The notes: generated by a model not told the origin, from the sequence alone. 53,476 bases of DNA from Clostridia bacterium (GCA_017452945.1 JAFTLD010000008.1:1-53476), one strand, 5' to 3'. Positions 23,095-31,225 are shown, counted from the first letter of the stretch. A program made the numbers and translations.

Positions 23095-26000
23095 ATGAAA
23101 ACAAAAATGAAGGGCAGGTTTTATTTCGCGCTCGTGCTGTTCGGCCTTTTGGGGCAGATCGCGTGGGTGGTGGAGAATATGTACCTGAACGTGTTTATCT
23201 ATAAAATGTTTGCGGCTTCACCGGGGGATATCCGTCTGATGGTGAGCGCGTCGGCTATCGCAGCCACGCTGACCACCGTGTTTATGGGCGCACTTTCGGA
23301 TAAAATCGGCAAGCGAAAGCTGTTCATTTCAGGCGGCTACGTGCTTTGGGGCATTTCCATCTTAGCCTTTGCCGTGGTGCGTATGGACGTGATCAGCGCG
23401 ATCATTCCCATGACCGTATCTGCTGCCACCGTAGGCGTTTCGCTGACCGTGGTGCTTGACTGCATCATGACCTTTTTCGGCTCAACCGCCAACGACGCGG
23501 CCTTTAACGCGTGGCTGACAGACAGCACGACGGAAAAGAACCGCGGGGCTGCCGAGGGACTGAACGCCATGATGCCGCTGATCGCGATTTTGTTTGTGTT
23601 TGGCGGTATGATGCTGATGCCCGCGAGCATTACGCAGGATATGCCGCTTTATTGGACGATCATGTTCTGCATCATCGGCGGTATCGTGCTGATTGCAGGC
23701 GTGCTGGGCTTTTTCCTGATCCGCGATCCTGATATCAAGCCCTCTTCGGACGGTTATTTTTCCACCGTGTTTTATGGCTTCCGTCCATCTACTCTCAAGC
23801 AAAACGTGGGACTTTACGTGCATCTTGCCGTGTTCGTGCTGTTCAATATTGCTATTCAGATATTCATGCCGTACCTCATCATTTACTATGAGGTGTCGCT
23901 CGGCATGTCTGATTACGTGTTGGTCATGGCACCTGCCATCATTCTTGCGTCGGTGGCAACCTCGTTGTGGGGCAGGGTTTACGACAAGAAAGGCTTCAAG
24001 CTGACAGGGATCCTTGCCATGCTATGGATGTGCGCGGGCTTTGTCATGCTGTTCTTCTTCAAAGGAAAATTACTTGTCTTTATCGGTTCGCTGCTCATGA
24101 TGTGCGGATATCTGTGCGGAGCGGCTGTATTCGGGGCAAAGATCCGTGATCTCACTCCTGCGGGCAAGGCGGGCAGATTACAGGGCATCCGCATTTTTGC
24201 GCAGGTGCTGCTGCCGGGTGTGATCGGCCCTTGGATCGGTGAGCTGGTGCTGGCAAATGCCGAAAAGATCGTCAACGGTGACGGTACCGAATCCTTTGTA
24301 CCGAGCGCAAATATCTTTCTTGCCGCGCTTGTCGTGGCCGTGATCGTACTGATTTCGATCATTCTGATCAAGGACAAAAAGAAACCTAACCTGCAAGAGC
24401 TGCACACGCCCTTCGAGGATGACGGGCATGTATGGGAAAAGGAATATCCAAGACCGTCCATGCGCCGCGAGAATTGGCAAACTCTGTGCGGTGAGTGGGA
24501 GCTTTCGGTGCTGTCTAAAAAGGGAATAGAGCCCGTAGGTAAGATCCACGTGCCGTTCCCGCCTGAAAGTAGACTTTCGGGGATCCAAAGGGAACTCGGA
24601 AAGGGCGAATCTTGGCTGTATGAGCGAGAGTTTGAGTTAGAAAAAATAGACGGTAGGGTTCTTTTGCACTTTGGCGCGGTGGATCAGGTTTGCACCGTGA
24701 TCGTCAACGGTGAAAAGATAAGCTGTCATGAGGGCGGATATCTTCCGTTTGCCGTGGATATCACCGCGTGGGTCAAAAACGGAAAAAACCGCCTTGCCGT
24801 ACAAGCTTCCGACACGCTTGACCACGATCTTGGCTGGGGCAAGCAGAGAGTCGACCGCGGCGGTATGTGGTACACGCCCATCAGCGGCATCTGGCAGCCC
24901 GTATGGCTGGAGCAGGTGCCGGAAAAGTATATTGATTCCATCAGAATCGATACCACAACCGAAAAAATGACCCTGCACGTCAAGGGCGGTGAAAACTTTA
25001 AGGAGCTGACCGTCCACACTCCCGAGGGCACCGAGGTGATCAGCTTTACGGGTGATACAGTGGAGTTTGAGCCATTCAACCCCATTCTGTGGATACCCGA
25101 GCGGCCGTATTTGTATCAGTTTACGCTGACTTCGGGCAAGGATACGGTGCAGTCCTATTTCGCCCTGCGCACGGTTTCGGTGGAGAATGTGAGCGGTACG
25201 CCCCGCATTTGCTTGAACGGCAAGCCGTATTTCTTCCACGGACTTTTGGATCAGGGCTATTTCCCGGACGGCATTTATCTGCCGGGTAGCCCCAAGGGAT
25301 ACCAAAACGATATTCTGACCGCCAAGAAAATGGGCTTTAACATGCTTCGCAAGCACATCAAGATCGAACCGCAGACATTCTATTATTTGTGTGACAAGCT
25401 GGGCATGATCGTGTTCCAGGACATGGTCAACAGCGGCGATTACAGCTTTCTGATCGACACCGCGCTACCCACCGTCGGATTCAAGCGCGGTATTACCCAT
25501 AAGGTCAGTCCGCGCAGAAAGCAAGCCTTCCTTGCGGACAGTGAGCAAACGATCAAGCTGCTCCACAACCACCCGTGCGTGTGCTATTACACCATCTTCA
25601 ACGAGGGCTGGGGACAGTTTGAGGCCGACAAGACCTATGACGCGCTACGTCCGCTTGATCCGTCCCGCATCTGGGACACCACCTCGGGCTGGTTTTGGGA
25701 GAGCAAGAGTGACGTGCAGAGTGAGCATATCTATTTCAAAAAGATCGATATCAAGCCGTGGGGTGACCGCCCTGTGGTGCTGTCCGAGTTTGGCGGCTAC
25801 GCCTGCCGCGTAGAGGGGCATATCTTTAACCCCGATAATAACTATGGCTACAGCACCTATCCCACGCCCGAAGCGTGGCAAAAGGCCACTGAGGCCTTGT
25901 ACCGCGAGCAGATCCTGCCTGCCATCAAGAACAGCGGTCTTTGCGCTGCGGTGCTGACGCAGATTTCGGACGTGGAGGATGAAACCAACGGTCTTGTGAC

Positions 26001-26112
26001 CTACGACAGACAAATCGAAAAGGCAGACGCTGCCGCCATGGCCGCGCTTGCAAGTGAACTATATGACTGCTATGCAAAAACAGCAGGGAACGGAGACTCT
26101 TATGGAAAATAA
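23095..26112 (+). CDS. MFS/GPH-type sugar transporter fused to glycoside hydrolase family 2
   Basis: This is one unbroken frame of 1005 residues from ATG 23095, which follows AGGAGA. Residues about 1-425 form a 12-helix major-facilitator carrier with the loop motif GALSDKIGKRKLF and a second related loop RVYDKKGF, resembling sugar-cation symporters. A linker (about 426-450) leads into a GH2 enzyme: a jelly-roll sugar-binding domain (about 450-590), an Ig-like domain (about 590-690) and a TIM barrel to the end. The acid/base is E837 in FNEGWG and the nucleophile E898 in VLSEFGG. The GH2 part follows the twelfth helix and has no export signal, so it should face the cytoplasm and cleave sugar as it enters. 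A beta-galactoside, glucuronide or mannoside substrate is possible. Confidence 0.85.
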   Translation: MKTKMKGRFYFALVLFGLLGQIAWVVENMYLNVFIYKMFAASPGDIRLMVSASAIAATLTTVFMGALSDKIGKRKLFISGGYVLWGISILAFAVVRMDVISAIIPMTVSAATVGVSLTVVLDCIMTFFGSTANDAAFNAWLTDSTTEKNRGAAEGLNAMMPLIAILFVFGGMMLMPASITQDMPLYWTIMFCIIGGIVLIAGVLGFFLIRDPDIKPSSDGYFSTVFYGFRPSTLKQNVGLYVHLAVFVLFNIAIQIFMPYLIIYYEVSLGMSDYVLVMAPAIILASVATSLWGRVYDKKGFKLTGILAMLWMCAGFVMLFFFKGKLLVFIGSLLMMCGYLCGAAVFGAKIRDLTPAGKAGRLQGIRIFAQVLLPGVIGPWIGELVLANAEKIVNGDGTESFVPSANIFLAALVVAVIVLISIILIKDKKKPNLQELHTPFEDDGHVWEKEYPRPSMRRENWQTLCGEWELSVLSKKGIEPVGKIHVPFPPESRLSGIQRELGKGESWLYEREFELEKIDGRVLLHFGAVDQVCTVIVNGEKISCHEGGYLPFAVDITAWVKNGKNRLAVQASDTLDHDLGWGKQRVDRGGMWYTPISGIWQPVWLEQVPEKYIDSIRIDTTTEKMTLHVKGGENFKELTVHTPEGTEVISFTGDTVEFEPFNPILWIPERPYLYQFTLTSGKDTVQSYFALRTVSVENVSGTPRICLNGKPYFFHGLLDQGYFPDGIYLPGSPKGYQNDILTAKKMGFNMLRKHIKIEPQTFYYLCDKLGMIVFQDMVNSGDYSFLIDTALPTVGFKRGITHKVSPRRKQAFLADSEQTIKLLHNHPCVCYYTIFNEGWGQFEADKTYDALRPLDPSRIWDTTSGWFWESKSDVQSEHIYFKKIDIKPWGDRPVVLSEFGGYACRVEGHIFNPDNNYGYSTYPTPEAWQKATEALYREQILPAIKNSGLCAAVLTQISDVEDETNGLVTYDRQIEKADAAAMAALASELYDCYAKTAGNGDSYGK

Positions 26113-27577
26113 AATGGCTTTACCGGGACAAGAGGAAAAGGAGCTGCAGGTAAATGCGGCGGGGTGGAGTTGTCCCGAATTCAAGGTGTCGAGTGTGTTT
26201 GGCTCGCATATGGTGCTGCAAAGAGAGCGCCCCATCCGCATCTGGGGCTTCTCGGATGCGCCCGGCTCTGTGATCACGGGTGAATTTATGGGCGAGAGAG
26301 TAACTGCCACCGTGACCGAAGACTGCCGCTGGACGCTGCGCTTTGTGCCGCACAGCGCGGTTTGGGAAGGCAAGCAGATGGTGATCTACGACGATCGCGG
26401 ACACAGCCAAGTGCTTGACGACGTGCTGGTGGGCGATGTTTGGATGATCGGTGGTCAATCCAACGCTGAGCATAATTTGGGGAGCTGCCTTGATTGGGCG
26501 CCCGAGCAATGGTACGATAAGGATGAGCCCTTGCGCCTGTTCGCGCAAACGCGCCAGTATGCCTTCGAGCATCAGGAGCTTTGTGCCGAACCGCAACCCG
26601 ACGTCATTAACCCCGATTGGGGCTGGCAGCTGCCACTTGAGCAGGCAGCGTACAGCTTTTCTGCCATTGGCTGGTTCTTCGGTAAGGAGCTGCTTCGCTA
26701 CATCGATGCCCCCGTGGGTCTTATCATGATGGCAGCGGGCGGGGCTTGCATTCGCGAGCTGATGCCTGCAGAGCTTGCAGCTGAGTTGGGGTATACCACC
26801 ACGGTAGCCGTACCGCTTGGTGGATTTTACAATTCACTCATTCATCCCTTCGTGCCGCTTGCGTTCAAGGGTCAGATCTTTTTCCAAGGCGAGAGTGAGG
26901 GCTGTTTTCCGGATCGCGCTCCCGTTTATGACAAGGAGCTTATCAGATTTGTAGAGGATGAGAGAGCGCGCTTCGGACACGATTTCCCGTTCTACAACGT
27001 GCAGCTTTCAGACTACCGTGACGAATGCTTTACCTATTTCGCATGCCTTGATACGGTGCGCGTCAAGCAGTTGGATGCGCTTTCGCAGATCCCCAACAGT
27101 ACCTTGACACCTGCCATGGATCTTGGCTCCCCCGATGATCATCCCGACTTTGCACATTCACCGCGTAAATATGAGCTGGCTATGCGTATCGCAAATCTTG
27201 CGCTGGCGCGTGAATACCGCATTGGCAGTGAATACGATGCACGTGCGCCCAAGCCCACCATGGCTCAGAAAAGCGCGGACGGTAAGCAGATCACGGTTGC
27301 CTTTACCGATATCGGGGACGGTCTTTGCGTCTGGGGACAGTCGCCCAAGGACAGCATCGGGCAAGAGGTCAAGGGCTTTACGCTGGGAGAGAGGGAAAGT
27401 CAGATCCCTGTGCGCGCGGTCATCGAAACGCGCGGTCTTGTAACGGTGGACGTTCCCGAGGGAGCGGATACGAGCATGGTATCTTATGCTTACGGAATCC
27501 GTGCCACGGTTGAGCATGCCAACCTGCGTAACGGCAATAATCTGCCTGCATTTGCCTTTTCTATGCGCGTGGATTGA
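26102..27577 (+). CDS. sialate O-acetylesterase-like SGNH hydrolase
   Basis: This 491-residue protein of the SASA/sialate O-acetylesterase family removes acetyl groups from glycans. The nucleophile is S120 in GGQSNAE. The oxyanion block is FFQGESEG, and the catalytic histidine lies in DDHPDFAHSPRKYE. The start at 26102 follows CGGAG and overlaps the end of the fusion gene by 11 bases, so translation is coupled. No signal peptide is present, hence a cytoplasmic enzyme acting on imported acetylated sugars. It may equally act on other O-acetylated glycans, such as xylan-derived sugars. Confidence 0.85.
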   Translation: MENKMALPGQEEKELQVNAAGWSCPEFKVSSVFGSHMVLQRERPIRIWGFSDAPGSVITGEFMGERVTATVTEDCRWTLRFVPHSAVWEGKQMVIYDDRGHSQVLDDVLVGDVWMIGGQSNAEHNLGSCLDWAPEQWYDKDEPLRLFAQTRQYAFEHQELCAEPQPDVINPDWGWQLPLEQAAYSFSAIGWFFGKELLRYIDAPVGLIMMAAGGACIRELMPAELAAELGYTTTVAVPLGGFYNSLIHPFVPLAFKGQIFFQGESEGCFPDRAPVYDKELIRFVEDERARFGHDFPFYNVQLSDYRDECFTYFACLDTVRVKQLDALSQIPNSTLTPAMDLGSPDDHPDFAHSPRKYELAMRIANLALAREYRIGSEYDARAPKPTMAQKSADGKQITVAFTDIGDGLCVWGQSPKDSIGQEVKGFTLGERESQIPVRAVIETRGLVTVDVPEGADTSMVSYAYGIRATVEHANLRNGNNLPAFAFSMRVD

Positions 27578-27588
27578 CCGAAAAGTCA

Positions 27589-27617
27589 TTGACAAGCGCG
27601 TGACTTTGTGATACAAT
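27589..27617 (+). promoter_or_regulatory. promoter of the YwaF-like gene
   Basis: TTGACA (27589-27594) and TACAAT (27612-27617) are separated by 17 bp, with the start codon 37 bases downstream. Confidence 0.75.
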
Positions 27618-27653
27618 ACATTGAAAAAATACGTGTAAAGGACGGAAAAGACC

Positions 27654-28412
27654 ATGTTTCAATATTTTTTTGAAACAAAGGACACCATACCCAAGGGAGT
27701 GGGCTTTGAGCCGTTTGACGCGACGCATATGTTTTGGCTTGTGCTGCTTGTTATACTTGCTGTGACAGGCTGTCTGATCTACCGAAGATTGGATGAAAAG
27801 AGGCGGAAAATCTTTCGCATCGTGCTGGCTTCTCTGATCGTGGCGGATGAGCTTTATAAGATCATCGGTCTTTTGGCGATCGGAAAATACACTGCGGGAT
27901 ATCTGCCGCTGCATCTTTGCAGTATCAATGTTTTTATCATCGCGATCCATGCTTTCAAGCCGTATCGGGTGCTGGATAATTTCTTATATACCGTGTGCAT
28001 TCCCGCTTCGCTGGCGGCCTTGCTGCTGCCGAATTGGACAAAGCTGCCGCTGTTGAATTTCATGCATATTCACAGCTCTACGGTACATATCCTGCTTTTG
28101 CTGTATCCGCTGATTCTGACGGTGTGCGGTGATATCAAGCCGTGTTTTCGCGATCTTCCCAAGAGTCTTGCGTTGCTTTTGGGGTTTGCGATCCCGATAT
28201 ACGGCGTCAACGTATGGCTCGGTAAAAACTTCATGTTTCTGATGAAACCGGACGGAATTGCGCCTTTGGTATTTTTTGAGAATCTTTGGGGAAACCATTT
28301 GTATGGGTATCCCGTGCTGATTACGGCCATTGTGGCTGTGATGTACGCACCTTGGCTGATTGCGTATTGGGTGCAGAAAAAACGAAAAAAGAGCGCTGCA
28401 TTGGCGCATTGA
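27654..28412 (+). CDS. YwaF-family integral membrane protein
   Basis: This 252-residue protein has about seven hydrophobic helices and family-typical segments: PLHLCSINVF, an HIHSSTVH region in the middle, and a GKNFMFLMKPDG loop before the last helices. It belongs to the YwaF/TIGR02206 group, related to eukaryotic TMEM164-like proteins. Its function in bacteria is unknown. It is transcribed from its own strong promoter and is followed by rbfA after only 15 bases, so the two share a transcript. Confidence 0.85.
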   Translation: MFQYFFETKDTIPKGVGFEPFDATHMFWLVLLVILAVTGCLIYRRLDEKRRKIFRIVLASLIVADELYKIIGLLAIGKYTAGYLPLHLCSINVFIIAIHAFKPYRVLDNFLYTVCIPASLAALLLPNWTKLPLLNFMHIHSSTVHILLLLYPLILTVCGDIKPCFRDLPKSLALLLGFAIPIYGVNVWLGKNFMFLMKPDGIAPLVFFENLWGNHLYGYPVLITAIVAVMYAPWLIAYWVQKKRKKSAALAH

Positions 28413-28427
28413 ATTGAAGGAGTTAAT

Positions 28428-28799
28428 ATGGCAAATTACAGAAGAGGCAGAATCAATGATGAGATGCAAAAGGAGCTGATGGTCATTTTGCGCGGCGTCA
28501 AGGATCCCCGTGTCAGCGAGGCGTTTGTCAGCGTCACCGCGGTGGATACCACGCCCGATCTCAAGTATGCCAAGGTTTATTATTCCTGCCTTTCGGGCAA
28601 TAAAAAGGAGGTGGCAAAGGGCTTGCGCCAGGCAAGCGGCTATATGCGCACGCAGCTGGCAAGAACGCTCAATCTGCGCATGACGCCCGAGCTGACCTTT
28701 ATTGAGGACGCTTCGGTCGAGCACGGTGCGCGCATTGCCAAGATCCTTGAGAATATTGAGTTCCACGATGAGGTCTTGGAAGAAAATTCGGAAGAATGA
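28428..28799 (+). CDS. rbfA: 30S ribosome-binding factor RbfA
   Basis: This is a 123-residue KH-like protein that binds the 30S subunit and helps 16S rRNA 5'-end maturation and cold adaptation. Typical segments are RINDEMQKELMVIL, DPRVSEAFVSVTAVDTTPDLKYAKVYYS and LRMTPELTFIEDASVEHG. Its length matches the family. It follows AAGGAG. It is not in the usual nusA-infB-rbfA context; here it is linked to the membrane protein and spoIIR. Confidence 0.95.
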   Translation: MANYRRGRINDEMQKELMVILRGVKDPRVSEAFVSVTAVDTTPDLKYAKVYYSCLSGNKKEVAKGLRQASGYMRTQLARTLNLRMTPELTFIEDASVEHGARIAKILENIEFHDEVLEENSEE

Positions 28800-28817
28800 T
28801 CTTGGCTTTACATGAAT

Positions 28818-28887
28818 AAAAAATCCTTCCCGGGGAAATCATAGCCTTGTCGCAAAGACAAACTATGATAAAAGGGAAGGATTTTTT
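28818..28887 (+). promoter_or_regulatory. long hairpin in the leader of spoIIR, enclosing the ribosome binding site
   Basis: AAAAAATCCTTCCC (28818-28831) pairs with GGGAAGGATTTTTT (28874-28887), which ends at the spoIIR ATG. Inner stems ATCATAG/CTATGAT and TTGTC/GACAA extend the structure. The 3' arm holds the only ribosome-binding-site-like sequence (GGGAAGGA), so the stem would both end the rbfA transcript and hide the spoIIR start on any read-through RNA. A forespore promoter for spoIIR inside the loop region is expected but I could not place one firmly. Confidence 0.7.
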
Positions 28888-29511
28888 ATGTACAAGAGAA
28901 TACTTACGGGCGGGATCATCCTGCTGTTTTTACTGGGCGTTTTCAGCGTGCTGCCGATACATGGGGAGCAGAAGATTTACGAGAGCGTTGTGCGGTTGCA
29001 CGTGCTGGCAAATTCGGATAGCGAACAGGATCAGGCACTGAAGCTTTTGGTGCGTGACGAGGTGTTGCGCGTCACGGGGCCTATGCTGCAGGACTGCACA
29101 AGCAGGGAGCAAGCGGTGGAAATACTGACGGAGCAATCCGATGTCATAAGAGAAGCTGCGCAAGCGGTTGTGACAGAGCAGGGATACACCTATCCTGTCA
29201 GCATTTTGCTTGGCGAGGAGGACTACCCCACGCGAAACTATGAAAATTGCTGTTTCCCGAGCGGCAGATATGTGTCCTTGCGCGTGTGCATCGGAGAGGC
29301 AGAGGGGCAGAATTGGTGGTGCGTATTGTTCCCACCGCTTTGCCTGTCGGCTGCGAGTGCCGAGAACGACCAAAGCAACGAGGACGCCTTTATTTCGGTG
29401 GGGCTGACGGGAGAGCAATACAAGGTGATCACCGAGACCGATACCGTCAAATACCGCATCCGTTTTAAGGTGCTGGAAGCGGTGCAGGAGCTTTTGGGAA
29501 AAGGGAAATGA
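28888..29511 (+). CDS. spoIIR: stage II sporulation protein R
   Basis: SpoIIR is secreted from the forespore and signals SpoIIGA to process pro-sigma-E in the mother cell. This 207-residue protein has an N-terminal signal/membrane helix (about 4-24) and the family blocks RLHVLANSDSEQDQALKLLV and PSGRYVSLRVCIGEAEGQNW, then WCVLFPPLC. In Bacillus it is under sigma-F, whose gene is at 4294 in this window. The ATG lies at the very base of a long hairpin, so translation is likely controlled. Confidence 0.93.
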   Translation: MYKRILTGGIILLFLLGVFSVLPIHGEQKIYESVVRLHVLANSDSEQDQALKLLVRDEVLRVTGPMLQDCTSREQAVEILTEQSDVIREAAQAVVTEQGYTYPVSILLGEEDYPTRNYENCCFPSGRYVSLRVCIGEAEGQNWWCVLFPPLCLSAASAENDQSNEDAFISVGLTGEQYKVITETDTVKYRIRFKVLEAVQELLGKGK

Positions 29512-29512
29512 G

Positions 29513-29645
29513 TATTAATTAATGAATGATGAAGAATGAAGAATGAATAGTGAAGAATTGTGGTAGAAAAAAGAGCCGTGCGGCTCTTTTTTCTTTCCAT
29601 AATGATTCATTTTTCATGATTCATCATTCATTTTTCATTAAAAAA
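29513..29645. repeat. inverted-repeat element with a central terminator
   Basis: Degenerate GAATGATGAAGAATGAAG-type sequence on the left (about 29521-29556) is mirrored by CATGATTCATCATTCA-type sequence on the right (about 29606-29645). In the middle a stem AGAGCC/GGCTCT flanked by A6 and T6 (29567-29592) acts as a bidirectional terminator for spoIIR. The arms resemble small dispersed elements of Clostridia. Confidence 0.65.
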
Positions 29646-29646
29646 T

Positions 29647-29678
29647 AAAAACGGCTATTGCATCCAATAGCCGCTTTT
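29647..29678 (-). terminator. terminator of the second small membrane protein gene
   Basis: GCGGCTATTG pairs with CAATAGCCG on the minus strand around GATG, followed by TTTTTATTTTT. Confidence 0.85.
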
Positions 29679-29691
29679 ATTTGTCGTTGTC

Positions 29692-29982
29692 TTATTCCTC
29701 AGCGGTCAGAATTTCCAGCTCTGCATCAGCCTCTTCGAAGCCCAGCTCCTCGGGGATCTCGTAGTCCTCGTCAACGCTGATCTCAACGTTCTTCTTCTTG
29801 GTCAGCTTTGCCTTCATGTTCTTTGCAGCAGCAACGCTCTTGTCCTTAATGCGAACTGCAGTAGCCTTGATCTTGTGTCTGTTCTGTACAGCGAAAATGA
29901 TGCCTGCAGTCAGAGCAGCAGCGGAAACTGCACTGATGATCGCGGTCAGAACGATAGCACCGGTGTTGTTATTGTTATCCAT
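29692..29982 (-). CDS. small membrane protein with acidic C-terminus, unknown function
   Basis: This is a 96-residue protein starting MDNNNN, with one membrane helix (about 8-31), a basic region (about 33-63, rich in Lys and Arg) and an acidic tail (EIPEELGFEEADAELEI). AAAGGAG precedes the start. It shares its plan with the 71-residue protein at 16379-16594. It has its own terminator and no co-transcribed partner. No known family is recognised; a membrane anchor with a charged cytoplasmic tail is all that can be said. Confidence 0.8.
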   Translation of the reverse strand: MDNNNNTGAIVLTAIISAVSAAALTAGIIFAVQNRHKIKATAVRIKDKSVAAAKNMKAKLTKKKNVEISVDEDYEIPEELGFEEADAELEILTAEE

Positions 29983-30281
29983 GGTTTACTCCTTTCACCC
30001 CTTGGCGTGCAAGGGAAATGATATACATATTTAATATACCACAAAAAACCGATTTGTGCAATGGCTTTTTTTAGAAATTCACAAAATGTTAAAGCATCGC
30101 GCTGCCCACTCTGCAGGTTCATAATTTGTTTACAAAATTATTTTTGCAATTTTGAAGAAAAATTTGAAAAATCGGACTTTATATATACAGGAGAGATCAA
30201 AAAAGCAAATATTCCTTCCGGATGAAAAGGGGAGTGATTGCGTTGCTGTAGGGAAAGTGTGCGCAATATGCACAAATAGTA

Positions 30282-30310
30282 TTGACATGACAAAGGGGGA
30301 GTGGTATAAT
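30282..30310 (+). promoter_or_regulatory. perfect consensus sigma-A promoter
   Basis: TTGACA (30282-30287) and TATAAT (30305-30310) are separated by 17 bp. The next coding start is 229 bases downstream, with hairpin repeats in between. The stretch 29983-30281 is AT-rich and holds no gene that I can see. Confidence 0.85.
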
Positions 30311-30356
30311 ATTCTTACATAAATACATAAAACCGCATTTTGAGAGCCTGACTAAA

Positions 30357-30522
30357 TTCGCGCACGTAACAGGGGACGGAGCATTGTTACGCCGCGACAC
30401 AACCAAACGCAACACAAAAACCGATCACGCGGTGTAACAAGGGCCTGTCCCCCGTTACGCGCACGAAAATCCCCTTATAGTATAAGAAAAAATAATGTAA
30501 CAGAGAACTGCCCCCTGTTACA
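30357..30522. repeat. REP-like GTAACAGGGGAC hairpin elements in the leader
   Basis: The first element (about 30357-30470) has GTAACAGGGGAC near its left end, mirrored by GTCCCCCGTTAC on the right. Nested inside are TTGTTACGCCGCG and CGCGGTGTAACAA, matching at 12 of 13. The second (30496-30522) has arms TGTAACAG and CTGTTACA. Sequences of this type are dispersed in Firmicutes and are linked to Y1 (RAYT-type) transposases; none is in the window. Confidence 0.65.
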
Positions 30523-30538
30523 CTTAACGGAGGTACAT

Positions 30539-30712
30539 ATGAAACACAAATTCTCATGCTTAATATTGTGCATGTTGATTCTCGTCTGCTTTGCAGGCTG
30601 CTCACAAAAGACGCAAACGAGGGTACCTTTATTTGAAGCGTTTGAACGCACGTTTCCCAATTTTGATCTGAAATCATCTGCAGACTATATGGATGTGAAT
30701 GATGCAAAATGA
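30539..30712 (+). pseudogene. N-terminal part of a split lipoprotein gene
   Basis: A 57-codon frame follows GGAGG. It encodes a lipoprotein signal peptide with lipobox VCFAGC (C21) and about 36 further residues. It ends in GCA AAA TGA, and the following frame starts at the overlapping ATG. A single extra A in the A4 run at 30706-30709 would join the two frames into one lipoprotein of about 200 residues. It could be a frameshift mutation, a phase-variable slip, a sequencing error, or two coupled genes. Confidence 0.6.
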
Positions 30713-31143
30713 CTTTGTATTTTGCCAATGCCGATCAGAAAGGGAACGTTTTCTATAATCCTATAGCCATTTACGTCAGCAATTGTGACAAGATACTTTC
30801 GCACTCCCGAGAAGATCAAACGGTTCCCGATTACAAGGCGATAGAGGGCTATACCGTATTGGTGGAATATGATGGTGCTTCCGATATGGATGGAAGCCTG
30901 TACGCAGTAAAGAGAGCTTTCACGAATTTGAAGTATAAGTACAGTGAACAGATCACGATTCCGAGTGAATACTTACAGGGCGATCAAGGCACGTTGTATT
31001 TTCATCTTTGTTTATTCAATGAAGTGGGCGATGAATATATGATCTTGACCAGAAAAACAATTGGAAATATTCGTTACGAAGTACACGAGGGACAAGTAAA
31101 ATTTGACTTTAGTGATTGCCAATCTACTGTATTCCCGGGATAA
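30709..31143 (+). CDS. C-terminal part of the split lipoprotein, unknown function
   Basis: This 144-residue frame has no signal peptide. It is predicted to be beta-rich (segments such as GYTVLVEYDGAS and GTLYFHLCLFNEVGDEYMI). It overlaps the upstream lipoprotein frame by 4 bases (ATGA), and an in-frame stop lies 9 bases upstream of its ATG. It reads naturally as the mature domain of the lipoprotein begun at 30539. No family is recognised. If it is translated by re-initiation, the product would stay in the cytoplasm. Confidence 0.6.
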   Translation: MTLYFANADQKGNVFYNPIAIYVSNCDKILSHSREDQTVPDYKAIEGYTVLVEYDGASDMDGSLYAVKRAFTNLKYKYSEQITIPSEYLQGDQGTLYFHLCLFNEVGDEYMILTRKTIGNIRYEVHEGQVKFDFSDCQSTVFPG

Positions 31144-31150
31144 TATCTCT

Positions 31151-31184
31151 CTCCGAGCTATGCAATCATGGCTCGGGGATTTTT
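31151..31184 (+). terminator. terminator after the split lipoprotein
   Basis: CCGAGC (31153-31158) pairs with GCTCGG (31171-31176), and the stem is followed by GGATTTTTAT. Confidence 0.7.
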
Positions 31185-31196
31185 ATGCTCTGCGTC

Positions 31197-31225
31197 TTGA
31201 AATACGGAGAAATATATGGTACAAT
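31197..31225 (+). promoter_or_regulatory. promoter of the dus gene
   Basis: TTGAAA (31197-31202) and TACAAT (31220-31225) are 17 bp apart, 34 bases before the start codon. Confidence 0.7.
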
